Under the pieces are notes generated by a model. The model was not told the DNA's origin and did not search any database. It was given only the letters and a program-made list of their open reading frames with translations. Below are positions 44,402-55,689 of a stretch of 64,000 nucleotides of DNA, piece by piece. Each line of letters starts with the position of its first letter. The stretch's first letter is position 1. Source of the DNA: Sanguinoderma infundibulare (Eukaryota > Basidiomycota > Agaricomycetes > Polyporales > Polyporaceae); NCBI GenBank assembly GCA_032821775.1, contig JAVLRN010000001.1, positions 3,100,001 to 3,164,000 of the forward strand, read 5' to 3'. The position numbers and the translations under genes were made by a program.

Positions 44402-46153
44402 CTACTCTAGCTCCAGACTGTATGCCGCCCGTCGTCCACCCTCCACACAGTCGCCCACGCTCACGCCCCCGACGCCCGCGCCGATAACAGCCGCCTTCGT
44501 ACCCCAGCGCTCCTTCACCACCGCCGTCAGCTCTGCCATGCGCGCGGCGTGCCCCACCGTAGGGGTCGGGATGCAGCCTACGTGTTCCCGTACGCGCACG
44601 AGGCATGGCTCTGGCAGGGGCTCTGAGCGTCCGAGGTGCCGGCGCAGGGTTTCGAGGAGCGTGGGGAGGAAGGACGGGGAGGTGGGCGAGGGTGTAGGTG
44701 TCATGTACGGGCCGCCAAGCATGACGGTGAGCTTGGTGAACCTCGAAAGAGGCGAAGAGGCAGAAGGGGAGGACAGGAGCGTGTCCTGGGTTGGGAGGGC
44801 GCAGGAATCGAACACTGTACCAAGCATGCCGAGGGACGAGGAGGGATAGTCGGTGGGCGGCCGCGGAATAAGGTAGCCGAAGCCGTCTGGGTGGATGGGC
44901 CCGGAAGTCGGGGGAAATACCAGATTCACGACGGTGACGGAGGAGGATGGATTCGCCAGGAGGTGTGGAAGTGGCTTATCCGGACTGGATGCGGACAGTA
45001 TCTGGTGAAGGCGTGGAAGAGGAATGGAGCTCACTACATGTGACGATGCGAGTCGCTTCCCTGATTCCATTGTCATCTAGAGATAAGACGGTCAAGCCAG
45101 CACGTAAAACCATTGTCAGAGATGTATTCACCTCGAAGCCCTCACCGTTAGCTGATTTGCTCAACGCAACAACGCCGTCCCCTCTCACGATCTCAACGTG
45201 AGCGAGTTCTTCAAGTCGAAAGGCCAACCCGTCTGTCAGGGTTTGTATCCCGTCTTGGAACGAGAACACGCTGACGCCCTTCGTGAGCTCGGGGATGTCT
45301 CCGAGTTGGTACGTCTCGTCCGCTGGTGCGCCTCCGTACTGGTCCGTTCGAGAGCTGGAGAAGATCCCGTTAATGGCTCCGCGTACCACGCTGCCCTTTC
45401 CGCGCTCTTCTAGTTGGCACATAATGGGGAATGCGGACCGCACGCTCAATAGCCGCGAATCAGTCGCATATATGCCATGAACGAGGGCACTGCCAAACGT
45501 CAGAGCGAAGTCTGCTCCCAAATGGCGAGTGAGGAACGCGTCAACGGACTCGTCATTTTGAGAGGAGCTATTCAGGACTAAGATTTGCGTTCGAGTTAAC
45601 ATCAGAGTGTCAGAGCGGTTGGTGCATGGTGCGTACCTATTCCGGTGGATCGCAGCGTGTTTTTCAGCACAGCGGGGACCAGTATCTTCGCAAGAGGAGA
45701 ACGGAGCAGTGACGGGAGCGAACCTGGTATAGTCACGAGTCCATCCGTACCTGGGAGGTGTAGAAAGCGATTGCGGGCCGCAGGTGCGCTCTGAGGCACG
45801 GTGAGGACAGCAGACTTGAGGCCAAGCAGATGGACCTATTTTGTCGACTGGTTAACACTGACTGGGTCGCATATAGCAGATTTGGATGCCACTGCAGCAC
45901 TCACCAGTTCTAGGACACTCTGAGACGTCGGACGCAGTGTCCTTGGCCCGTTCTCAAGCACTATGTCCGCCTCTTGCCCGGTGTCATCCTTTACCCGTTC
46001 CTTCTCCGACTTCACCCACCCCCCTAACCGATTCGCACTCTCGACAAGGGTGATGCGTGTCCCGGAATGCACAGGGAAGCGTCTGGTGAGGTGGAAAGCA
46101 GCCGAGAGCCCAGAAAGGCCACCGCCGAGGATTGCGATGGAGCGAGAGGCCAT
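44402..46153 (-). CDS. HEM14: Protoporphyrinogen oxidase
   Basis: FAD enzyme of the inner mitochondrial membrane that oxidises protoporphyrinogen IX to protoporphyrin IX, the penultimate step of haem synthesis. An N-terminal dinucleotide-binding motif (SIAILGGGLSGLSAAFHL) is followed by the FAD segment ESANRLGGWVKSE and the hallmark VLENGPRTLRP. The substrate-domain sequence FLTRHLGADFALTFGSALVH and GIYATDSRLLSVRSAFP follow. The C-terminal NLVFPP and DGFGYLIPR lead to the closing FAD motif IGAGVGGVSVGDCVEGGR, ending YSLELE. Introns after FE and elsewhere restore the frame (FE/MTMESGKR). Same strand as TAF2. The whole ORF lies between two copies of a 57-bp repeat. Confidence 0.94.
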
Positions 46154-46447
46154 GTCCTTGTGTGGGGAGATTGATCCTCAGCTGCCTCTGGAGGGAAATG
46201 GCAAGTCAAGCAGTGTCATCGCAGTGTGCTCGTCGTCTCGAACAGACCGGAGGGCAAGAGCCTCGATCGCCTGGCCAGGGCCGACCTTCGACGAATTGTA
46301 TCGGAGATTAACTTAACGTAACAGTGTTATTATGCTGTTAAAGTCCGATTAATTTTCCGCTATAGTTGCAACTCAAAGACATGAGCACGCTACTTTGGTT
46401 CTCCGCTGATGCCCAGCGCTCAGCGTAATCTTGCACAAGGTACAGTA

Positions 46448-46504
46448 CCAGCCGTCAGTCTGAAAGTCCCCTGGCATATGGTCTACAAGCTGCAAGTACT
46501 ACAG
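46448..46504 (+). repeat. 57-bp dispersed direct repeat, right copy
   Basis: Counterpart of 44147-44203, about 295 bp upstream of the HEM14 start and within the 480-bp gap before the TAF2 stop. The surrounding 46310-46600 bp are unusually AT-rich for the window. Confidence 0.85.
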
Positions 46505-46632
46505 CGACAATGGTATGAATTATACGTTGTACAGCCCGATGTGCATAGTCAACAAGCAATGCGAACAACAAAACAGTTCCGAAAAGACATAGTCCACATA
46601 TGATCATAGCAGCAGTCACGTCCCCTGTGCTT

Positions 46633-49600
46633 TCAAACCAGCTTCACCTTCTTCGTCGGCGGTGGCTTGCCCAAGTCTCCTCCCCTCCGCTTCGTGTGTC
46701 CGTTGCTCGTGATGCCCTTGATGGGCCCGAGGAGCTCGCGGTACCTGTTCTGCAGCTTGGCCGCCATGGCTCCGACCTCGGAATCCTCGCCATTGAACAC
46801 AATCGCGTTGCTGATCATGAGATCTAGGTCGGTTTCGAATGCTTCGATCGACTCGTACTTGTCCTGGTTGAGCTTCGAAAGGATAGTCCTGAGATCTCGA
46901 GCGTCCTTGCGCGGGATGACGTCGAAATACGTCGGAATGCCCAGCGCGATGGGGTCCACGGGGTCGCGGAACACCCACGAGCTGAACATGCATAAATCAA
47001 TAAGGCGGCATCGCGAACGAGTCGAGTTAAGCACGTACAGAGGCTCGTCGACGATGCGCTTCGTCATAGACACCAGCTGCTTCTTGTCGTTAGGCGCAAG
47101 CTTCTTATCGGCCGTCTTGGTCCACTCTTTCTTCCACAACCTCTCTAACGTGTCCGCACAGTTGACGGGATAGGTTGTAGGAGGATTGAAAGTACGACAG
47201 TTGCTGAAGATGAGCCCTACGTCCTTCGCGAATTCCTCCATCGTGGAGTACTTTCCCTCGCCCAGTTTGCCGAGCATAGTGCCAAAGTCCATTGGCTCCT
47301 TGATCTCCTCGTAGTACCTGCAGGGAGTGGCGAACGGTCAGCTTCGAGCAAAGAATGTGTTATCGCGACATACGTAGGGCATCCGTCCAGCACAGGGTCT
47401 ACAGGACGCATGAAGATCGGAGCTTCTGGCTGTTTCCCCAAGAAGCGCAGAATGTCTCTACATTTCTTCTCGTTGAGCGGTGTCGCCTGGGTGTGGGTGG
47501 GGGCTCTCTTCGGCTTCCCGTTGGCAGGCGTCGCCGGGCGGGAGACCTCTTTCTCCTTGCCCTTGATCGACACGCGCGGAGGAGTTGGGGCATGCTCTGG
47601 CGTCGGTGGCGAGGGTTTGTGCGACTTCTCCTTTGGCTTGTGTGACGCGATGCCATTCCTGGCCGGAGCGGGAGATTCGACGCGCTTCGGAGTCGAGGCT
47701 GACGGTGTGGGTACGGATGAGGGTCCGGCAGAAGGGACACTTGGGCGCTCCCTCTTGGCTGGGGTCGCAAGCGCGAGGATCTCGTCTTCAGTAGGGTCCA
47801 CTTCGTCCTTCTTGCGCTTCCCGATGACCAGCTTGGGAATAGAACGTTCCTTGTCTTTACCCTTGTCCGTAGGTGGAGGCGGTGCGGGCTTCTCCCGTTC
47901 TTTTTCCCTGTGAGCCGGAGGCGGCTGTCGACGCTCGTGACCCTTCCCTTTCTCTTGCTGCGCTCGCTCAATAGCGATGACCTCTTCAAGTAGTTCATCA
48001 TCTATGTCGTCAAAAACTGGAGGCTGAGACGGTGGAGGCGGTGGGGCAGGGGCAGGGGCGGGGATGGGGGCAGGAGGGGGCGGAGGTACCTCCGATAGCT
48101 TCAGCTCCTTCGCCTTCTTGCCCTTGGGCTTCGGAGGAGGCTTAAACGGTGCAGCCGAGGAAGCGCCGTTAGGAGCGGACGGGCCCCCGCCAGCGCCACC
48201 AACCTTCAATTTGATGGTTGGAACGGTAGGAGTCGCAGCTGAAGCAGTAACAGGTGTCGAGGCCTTTGAAGCCTTCAAAGGTGCTGAAGGTGGTGGTGGG
48301 GGAGGAGGTGCAGGTTGCGCTTGTTCCTTCTTGCTGGCAGCTTCTAGCGTCTTATTGATACGCACCCACGCTGCAATAGATGATGAGGTTACTACTGTAG
48401 GTCAAACCAAATGGACGCGTACTCGTATCGAAGAAAGACTCCAGAGCCAACGCCTCCGCGTGGACGAAGCTACCGGCCGCGTTGTACGTCTTCGCATTGG
48501 TGATCATCAACCGGAAGTCGGCCTCGAACGCAAACCGATCCGTGTACTGGCCCTGCTCCAACTTTGCGCCCATCGTACTTAAGTCCATCGGGGACTTGAT
48601 GATGTCGAAGTAGCTAAACCGGGCTCAGTGTTCGCATTCAACCTTGAAATCGGGTGAGGAACATCACATACTTCGGTGCACGGTCTCTGATGGGATCCAC
48701 AGGTTGCAAGAACACCGCGGCCTTCTTGTGCGTTTGTAGCTTCTTGACAGCAGTCCTGCATGCTCGCAGGTCGTTCAAAGGCATGCCACCGGACTGCGCC
48801 TTCGGAACCGGCTTGACGACCTTCTTGTCTTTCTGCGCTGCAGGCGCGGCCTTCGCAGGCGCCTTGGGGGCCGCCTTCGCGGGGACCTTCGGCACAGTGA
48901 ACTGCCCGCCACCACGCCGGCCCGATGCTGTAGGAGGTGCAGGCGTACTCGGAGTTGGGGCGGCAGAGGCGTCGACCTGAGTGTTGCTCGGCAGGATCTT
49001 GAGCTTTGGAGGAAGGGTGAAGGAGGGAACCGGGCTCTTGGGCGTAGGACCAGCTGACTTGAGTGACCGCTGGGACTTGGTCTGGAGCTTAACGGCTGGG
49101 AGGGGCGGAGCGGCCTCTTGGACAGGCGTCGGAGGAAGATGAATGGTGACCTTAGGCGCAGTCTCCTCTTGCCCACGAATGAGAAGATCTGCAAGCTTCA
49201 GGAGGCACCAGCGAACCTCGCAATCCGTGTCTGGTGCACTGAAACCCCAGACGTAAAGTCAGCGAAAGCTAACAGCCGACGTGATTCAAACATACAGCGC
49301 GATAGGCATCAGGAACTCCCGGATCGCCTCATTCTTTCCAACCTCCCGGTCCTTCCGCAGAGCCTTGATCATAAGCTCTGTCTCAGACTTCTTATTCTCC
49401 TTCACCTTCTCCGCGCCGTTACCGTCCTCTTCGATCATGAGCGAGTCTGCTTCCTTTCCCGTCTTCATCTCGCCCATCGAAACCAGCAGTGCGAGACTCT
49501 GGCATGCGCTCCGCGCGACATGACGACGGACAATGCGAGACGAGTCGGCGGCCATGATTGCAAGGACGTATCGCATGATCTTGGGCGTGTACCACTTTCC

Positions 49601-52600
49601 AAGGAAGAGATAGTCGAAAGCCGCAATACGAACTTGAACATAGTTTCCATCGCTAAGACTCATAAGGTGGCGGTCCTAGTTTAGATCAAATGCGGCACTC
49701 ACCGAGTCAACGGGAAGAAAGGTCGTGGGTCGTGCGAAACAAGGCCGGCGAGACTCAGCAGCATGTGGAACTGCAAGAATGTTAGGCGCAATGACTATAA
49801 ATCCCCAGAGAGATAGCATACCTCAATGACCGCCACAGTCACAACGTTGTGATAAGTAGGGATAAGGCGATCCATGCTGCGGTACCTGTCGACCTCAGAC
49901 AGTGCGTTCTTCAGCAACTCAAGATCTTGATCGTCCTGCGCGGGAGGGGCGTCATTCGAAATAAACTCTCCACGCTCCGGAGCGTGCGAGGAGACAGTTG
50001 CGCAACCCAACGCGGAGATCACATTGCAGATGTAGAACGCGTCCGCATACTGTCCAAGACCGTAAGTAAACTGGTCACCTGGCCGCCTGGCACCAGACTG
50101 CACCACACTTGATGAATTGTACTAACCGGATTCGTCGTGTTGTCGTTGTACCGCAGCTGATCGACCAGGAACTGACGAATGACTGGTGGCGTCTTGCCAT
50201 TCTCGAACCGGACTCGGGAGATCGCGCTCAGGATGCTCTGGATTGGCGTCAGGTACTTTGACATGCGATGCTACTATCGAGATGTGCGCACCTTCCGTAC
50301 AAAGTACTCCGCGACGTCGCTGAAATCGTTCGGCCGCGGCACGTAGGTGTGGCTGAACAGATCGGCCTTCATATCCTCAGGTTCGTAGCAATACCGTAGG
50401 AACAACTTGAACAAGTGGAACAATCCTAGCCACTCTAGTCGTTGGTTCGCGCACTGGGAATGGGTCAAAAGTTAGATCCGTGCCGTTCAGATGCGTGTAT
50501 CACCATAAGCTCACCGTGACGAGTGCAGCGGCGGCTTCGCACCGGATTCGGAAGTAGTAGTTCGACACCAGGACAGTTTTGGTGAAGGTACTCGAGATGA
50601 TTGGGTTCGGAGTCTTCGACAAAACCATGATAGCCTACGACAATATGAACAATTCGTTTGCTTAAATGTACAGACTAGCTACACGCACCTCGTACTGCGC
50701 CACGACATCCCTGTCGCGCTGAAGCTGAGAGACCCACATGTAGTCCTTCTGGTCGAACGCGATGGCTGCGATCCACTCGAAGTCGGCGTCGATACGGATC
50801 CATTCGTAAGTTTGACCAGCCATGGTCTGCTCGTCTTCCTCCGTCCAATCCGCGACCTTCCAGTTCTCGCGTTCCTGCTCCTTCTCCCAGATCTCCAGGC
50901 CGAAACCCATGTCCACCATGTCCATCGCCGCCGCGGCGTCCGCGTCGCCTTCAGCTGCTGCCTGAGCCGCTGCTTGTCGGGCAAGGTAACGCTTCGTGTT
51001 TCGCCGAACACGCTTGTACTTGGTGTTGAACGGAACTTCATATCGCTTGAACGCACTTCGGATGTCTAAGACGTGTTCGTACGGAGTTCCGTCCGCCTCG
51101 TGGATGCGAATAGTCATCTGGCCCTGTGGACGATTATGTCAGGGGTGCACAGCAGAAGCGGTTATAATCCAACAAACCTCGAAGAATGGGACAGGCTTCA
51201 TCATCATCTTGCCTATCTCGTTGTTCTCCAGATGCTTGTACGCGGGGGCGTCTTGCCGCATCGTAATCTCAACGGCCATCTTCTTGCGGTTGAACGATGC
51301 CGAAAATCCGAAAGTCGGGCACCCGCTCCCATAGATCCACTGCTCAGCGAAAGAGCGGGGATCGATCCCACTGACCTTCCTGCACATGCGAAGGAACGAG
51401 TGCGTGGAGATCAAGTTGTTGGCCATTTCTCCGCTGATAGCCGATAGGAACAGCTTGGGAAGAACGCGAGAGAGACCGAGAGACGTGCCTGACTTCCCCA
51501 GTCGACGATCCAGGATGTGGAGAACAAGCGGAGACTTGAGGTTAACGAAGGACATATTGGTCCCGTCGGGGGGCTCGATACATGATGGCTGGCAGATTGG
51601 TGGCATAGATCCGTTGTCGAGCTCGATGACACGTTCCATGTCCTTCTTCAGCCGATACCTATACTCGTTCATACCGAAGAGCTTGCGCATGAAGAGACCA
51701 GTAATGTAGAGCCCCAAGCCGTTGACAAGCCAAGAATCGGACCACATCTTTTGCTGGATGTTGATGCCCATCCATTGACAAGCGAGGGCATGGCTGAGAC
51801 TATGTCGAGTCTCGTATACCTGATCTATCGCGTCTTCGCCATAGAGCAAGTCGACGGTAACAAGGGATAGTGTTGCTGCATCAAATCGATGGGTAGGTAG
51901 TTCTTCGACGAAAACGAGCTTGTGGGAGCCGAATGGGTACGATCCGAACTCGTTGACGTAGAAGCTCATCGAAGATCGCATGAAGGACACCGTCGTTGCT
52001 AGGAACGACTCGTGTCCAGGCAAGCAGAAGGCATGCATAGGCGGTTGTGTGGTACCAGAGGCATCTTCGGCAGCACTAAGGTCTGGAGGAATTGCGTGAG
52101 CGTGGAAAGGGCCCGCTGCCCAAGCGACGTGTTGAACAGAGGTGAGAGTAGGCTGCGAGAAGACAAAGATGGTCTTGCTCGAGTTGTAGGGGTGCGAAAC
52201 CTGGCACAGACGGACGTGTATAGGCCTAAGCATGCATAACAGCAGGGGAGGGAACGCACCTGTTCCACCAACTCTCCGCTACAGATCACGACAGTCGGGT
52301 ATTCGCTTTCAGAAGCTTCATCTTCATCCTCTGACGACGTATCTTGTTGCTCCAGAGACCGAGGCACGATAAACTCGAGATCCCAAGTGCACTTCTCCCA
52401 GAGGTTGTCAACGCAAGGGACCCAACACCGCGCCGCATCGGGTGAAGAGGGGGTTGTATAGACGTGTGGTACTCGCTGAGGAGGTTCAGCAGGGCGAATA
52501 GGTGTCACTATGACGTGCTTACCGTCTGGTACGACTCTGATGGCAGCACAAACTGAACACCATCGGCTGGATTCTTGATGCTGTATCCTATGTTGACGAG

Positions 52601-53295
52601 AATGGGGGTGAACTCCGGGACTGGAAGTGATTGCTGAGACGGGTGGCCAGGCACTTGTGGCTCTGGGGTGGCGGCTACGCAGGACGGTCAATATCGATGT
52701 CAGCGACCAACAAGTAATGAAGCTCACCTTCACTGACTAAGCCACTCGCTACTCGATGTCCAGACTGCCTCAGAGAGACATCCTTTGGAATCGCTATCGA
52801 GAGCTCGCCCTCGTCACCCTCCTGAAGAGCGGAATAAACCTTGCGTTTCAATTCCGGATGGTGGTGAACGTCAGTCGCGTCGGACACGCTCAAGTTCGCA
52901 ATCGGATCCGAATGGACAAAGTCCGCAGGGTGAGAGCCAACGGTGACACTGTGGATATCTGTACATGTGTGAGCTACACGTCGGACTGGACGCGATGAGA
53001 GTCTCGAAGGAAGAGACTTACCGCATTGGCGGGCATGTAAATGTATGGTCTTCAGGTCCTTGCTCGTTGGAACAACGGTAATCTCGGTATAGCCCTATGG
53101 GAATGGATGATTACGAAAGATGGGGATTGGGATGGATGAGGGCGCACCCAGAGCTTCCCGCTGAAGTCAACCTCGAGAACGACCTTTTGGTGGCTAGTAT
53201 ATACGTCAAGCAGAGTCAGAACAAGCGTTCCAGACACTGAAAAGAGAGAAAGACACGTATATGGAGAAGCCTCTACGGATATGCTCCCTCTGCAT
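46633..53295 (-). CDS. TAF2: TFIID subunit TAF2 with three C-terminal bromodomains
   Basis: Subunit of the general factor TFIID that helps it hold core-promoter DNA. The TAF2 part (about 53295-49200) has an M1-aminopeptidase-like fold: HQKVVLEVDFSGKLW, EFGSYPFGSHKLVFVEELP and SHALACQWMGINIQQKMWSD, where the catalytic HExxH is lost. Helical repeats follow. A Pro/Ala-rich linker then runs in one open frame into bromodomain 1 (about 48775-48370; NYFDIIKSPMDLSTM, NAKTYN). Bromodomain 2 is at about 47480-47130 (YYEEIKEPMDFGTM, NCRTFN) and bromodomain 3 at about 47055-46730 (IPTYFDVIPRKDARDL, NAIVFN). Each keeps the acetyl-lysine-binding Asn. The end is KPPPTKKVKLV. About 1,900 residues; 15 or more introns. 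The start (MQREHIRRGFSI at 53295) relies on a weak GTCTTT donor and is the least certain part. Confidence 0.87.
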
Positions 53296-53646
53296 GGTTT
53301 AGGACTCCTGACGAGTGATTCCGTCGCCACAGCACGTTTCCCGGTCCAGAGACGCCACAGAAGAGATAAGAACGCAGTAGCAGCGGAGAAGTAGAGAAAG
53401 ATAGGTGGGGTAAGGCAGAGCGGAGAGGCGTAGGCCGCGGTCAGAGGCGACGACGACAAGCAAGGGCCATCGACTCGTCCAACTCAAGAGAGACGCGGAT
53501 TACGTAAGGACAGCGACTCAACCCGTCGTGGGCTAGGGTTCCAAATCGGGATCCGCATAGGGTTAGAGATCGATCCTCCGATCTCCGCCAAAAATCTGTT
53601 CATCGTCCTCCGCTGCCCTCGACCTGGCTTGCTCTCGACCATACCC

Positions 53647-55509
53647 ATGCCTCCCAAATCCATATTCCGCCAGCCTGGGGCCCAGCACTTCCAGGTCGTA
53701 CACCGCTCCCAACGTGACCCCCTCATCCACGATCCAGAGGCGAGCAAACATGTCCTCAAGCCGGTACAGAGAGGAAACTTGGTCAAGGTATGAAATCTGT
53801 AACCCTGAAGGCTGGTCCCTTGAACTCCAGGTATGATTATGTCTTAGGGAAAGTCGAGGGAAGAGCTGGAACGGCTCATTGCACCCTCTGATCTGGCCCA
53901 CGACAAGTCTCGCGAAAACATTGGAGAAGCCGCTCTCTATGGCGTCTACTTCGATGACACAAACTATGACTATATGCAGCACCTGAAGCCGGTGGGGATG
54001 CAGGAGGATGGGGTTGACAGCATATGGCTAGAAGCGCCTTCAAAGTCGAAGGGCAAAGGCAAGGCGAAGGACCCCATTTCTGTCCTCGACCTTCCCGAAG
54101 GGACACTTGCCTCAAAGTCCGAGCTCCCCAGAAACTATGAGGCTCAGCAGAACATCCCCACGTCTATCTCAGGTTTTCAACCTGACATGGACCCGCACCT
54201 CCGCCAGGCTTTGGAAGCGCTAGAGGATGACGCGTTCGTGGACGAGGATCTGGAAGATGACTTCTTCGGGGAGTTGGTTGGGGATGGAGAGCGCGAGGCG
54301 GGTGAGGACATCTACTTCGACTTCCGCGATGAGGGGTTGTCAGATGGTGCGGAAGACGGAGAAGTGCAAGGTGGTGCATTGAAGGATGGTGTGGAAGCGG
54401 ACGAGCCTTGGGACGTCAGATTTGCTCGTTTCAAGCAGGAACAGAAGTCCTCGCCTCGAGAAGAGGATACATCCGATCTCGACGGTTACTCGGAGGGCGG
54501 GGACACCATCGGAACCCTCCCACAGATGTCCGTCATCGGAGGGAAGAAGCGGAGGAGAAAGGGTGCCTCGGACGCCTCGGGTTACAGTATGAGCAGTTCC
54601 TCGATGTGGCGGAATGAGCACCTCACCGTCCTCGACGAGCGTTTCGATCAGGTCCGTGGCCATCTCCCCATTGTTTCTACTCGGATTTCATGCCTTTGCT
54701 ATACAGATCCAGCTCGAGTACGAATCTTCGGACGAGGAGTTAGATGAGACTTCGTTTGACGACCTGGACGAAGCTCCTGACCTCATCGCGTCTCGCGAAG
54801 ACTTCGAGTCTATGATGGACGAATTTCTGGAGAAATATGAAGTGGTTGCGGGCAAGATGCGTCCGACTCTTCCCGGGACGGCTACGGAGAAGCTCGACAC
54901 CGTCAGAAAAGCGCTCGGAGACGCAAAAATCCGCGATGCCGAGGATAGCGATGAGGCGGACGATATTCTCATGCCACTGGACGTGGACGAGAAGAAGGAC
55001 AGATGGGATTGTGAGACTATACTCAGTAAGCCATGTTCGGGACATGTCATTGTGCTGCAGCGTCGTTAAACTTCTCGATCAGCGACGTTCAGCAATCTCG
55101 AAAACCATCCACGACTTATCAGGGCGCGCGGCGACAAGCCCGTGCCTAAGATCCGTTTGGACCCAAAAACTGGACTTCCATTTGTCGTCAACGAGCAGCC
55201 TTCCAATAAGCAAATACCTCCGACAGATTCTTCCGCTACGGATGACGAGGAAGAAGATCGCGGGCGTAAGTCTCTTTTCCAGTCTTGGCAAATGTCATGT
55301 CTAATTTCCGTTCAGCTGCCCGAGTTACAGTCACCCGCTCCAAGAATGAAACACCAGAGGAGAAGAAGGCACGCAAGCAGGCCGTGAAAACGGAGCGCCA
55401 GGCTCGCCGGTCGGACAAGAAGGCGACGAAGGAGAAGTTCTCGAAAGAGGTCAAGCAGCAAGCCCGGTCTCTCGCGCAAAAGGAACAGTCAAAAATGCGG
55501 AAGCTGTAG
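53647..55509 (+). CDS. LTV1: Ribosome biogenesis factor Ltv1
   Basis: Assembly factor for the 40S subunit that occupies the head near uS3 and must be released (casein kinase 1 in yeast) before final maturation. The protein starts MPPKSIFRQPGAQHFQVVHR. The family N-terminus continues RDPLIHDPEASKHVL, then ALYGVYFDDTNYDYMQHLKP. Acidic stretches (EDDAFVDEDLEDDFFGELVG) and the block DPWDVRFARF-like DEPWDVRFARFKQEQ follow. Then come FESMMDEFLEKYEVVAGKM and NHPRLIRARGDKPVPKI. The lysine-rich tail (RSKNETPEEKKARKQAVK) ends KEQSKMRKL. Four introns restore the frame. Divergent from TAF2 with about 350 bp between starts. Confidence 0.93.
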
Positions 55510-55689
55510 GGCACCCTGGAGGTAGTCATGAACTGTATACATACTGGGAGGTGTTTCGATCGTGATGTGTCATTGCAGGGTATCGTGGTACATGATGTGC
55601 GGGCTTGTCGTGAAAACTACAGTGGAGCAATAAACCAATGCCGATATACTACGGTGAATTACAGGTACAGGTACAAATAGTGTTCTGGG

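Noticed and set aside
46633..48895. Separate BET-family (Bdf1-like) gene
   Set aside because: No start codon with leader, and the reading frame is continuous back into TAF2 beyond 49200; there is also no extra-terminal (ET) domain, which BET proteins have.
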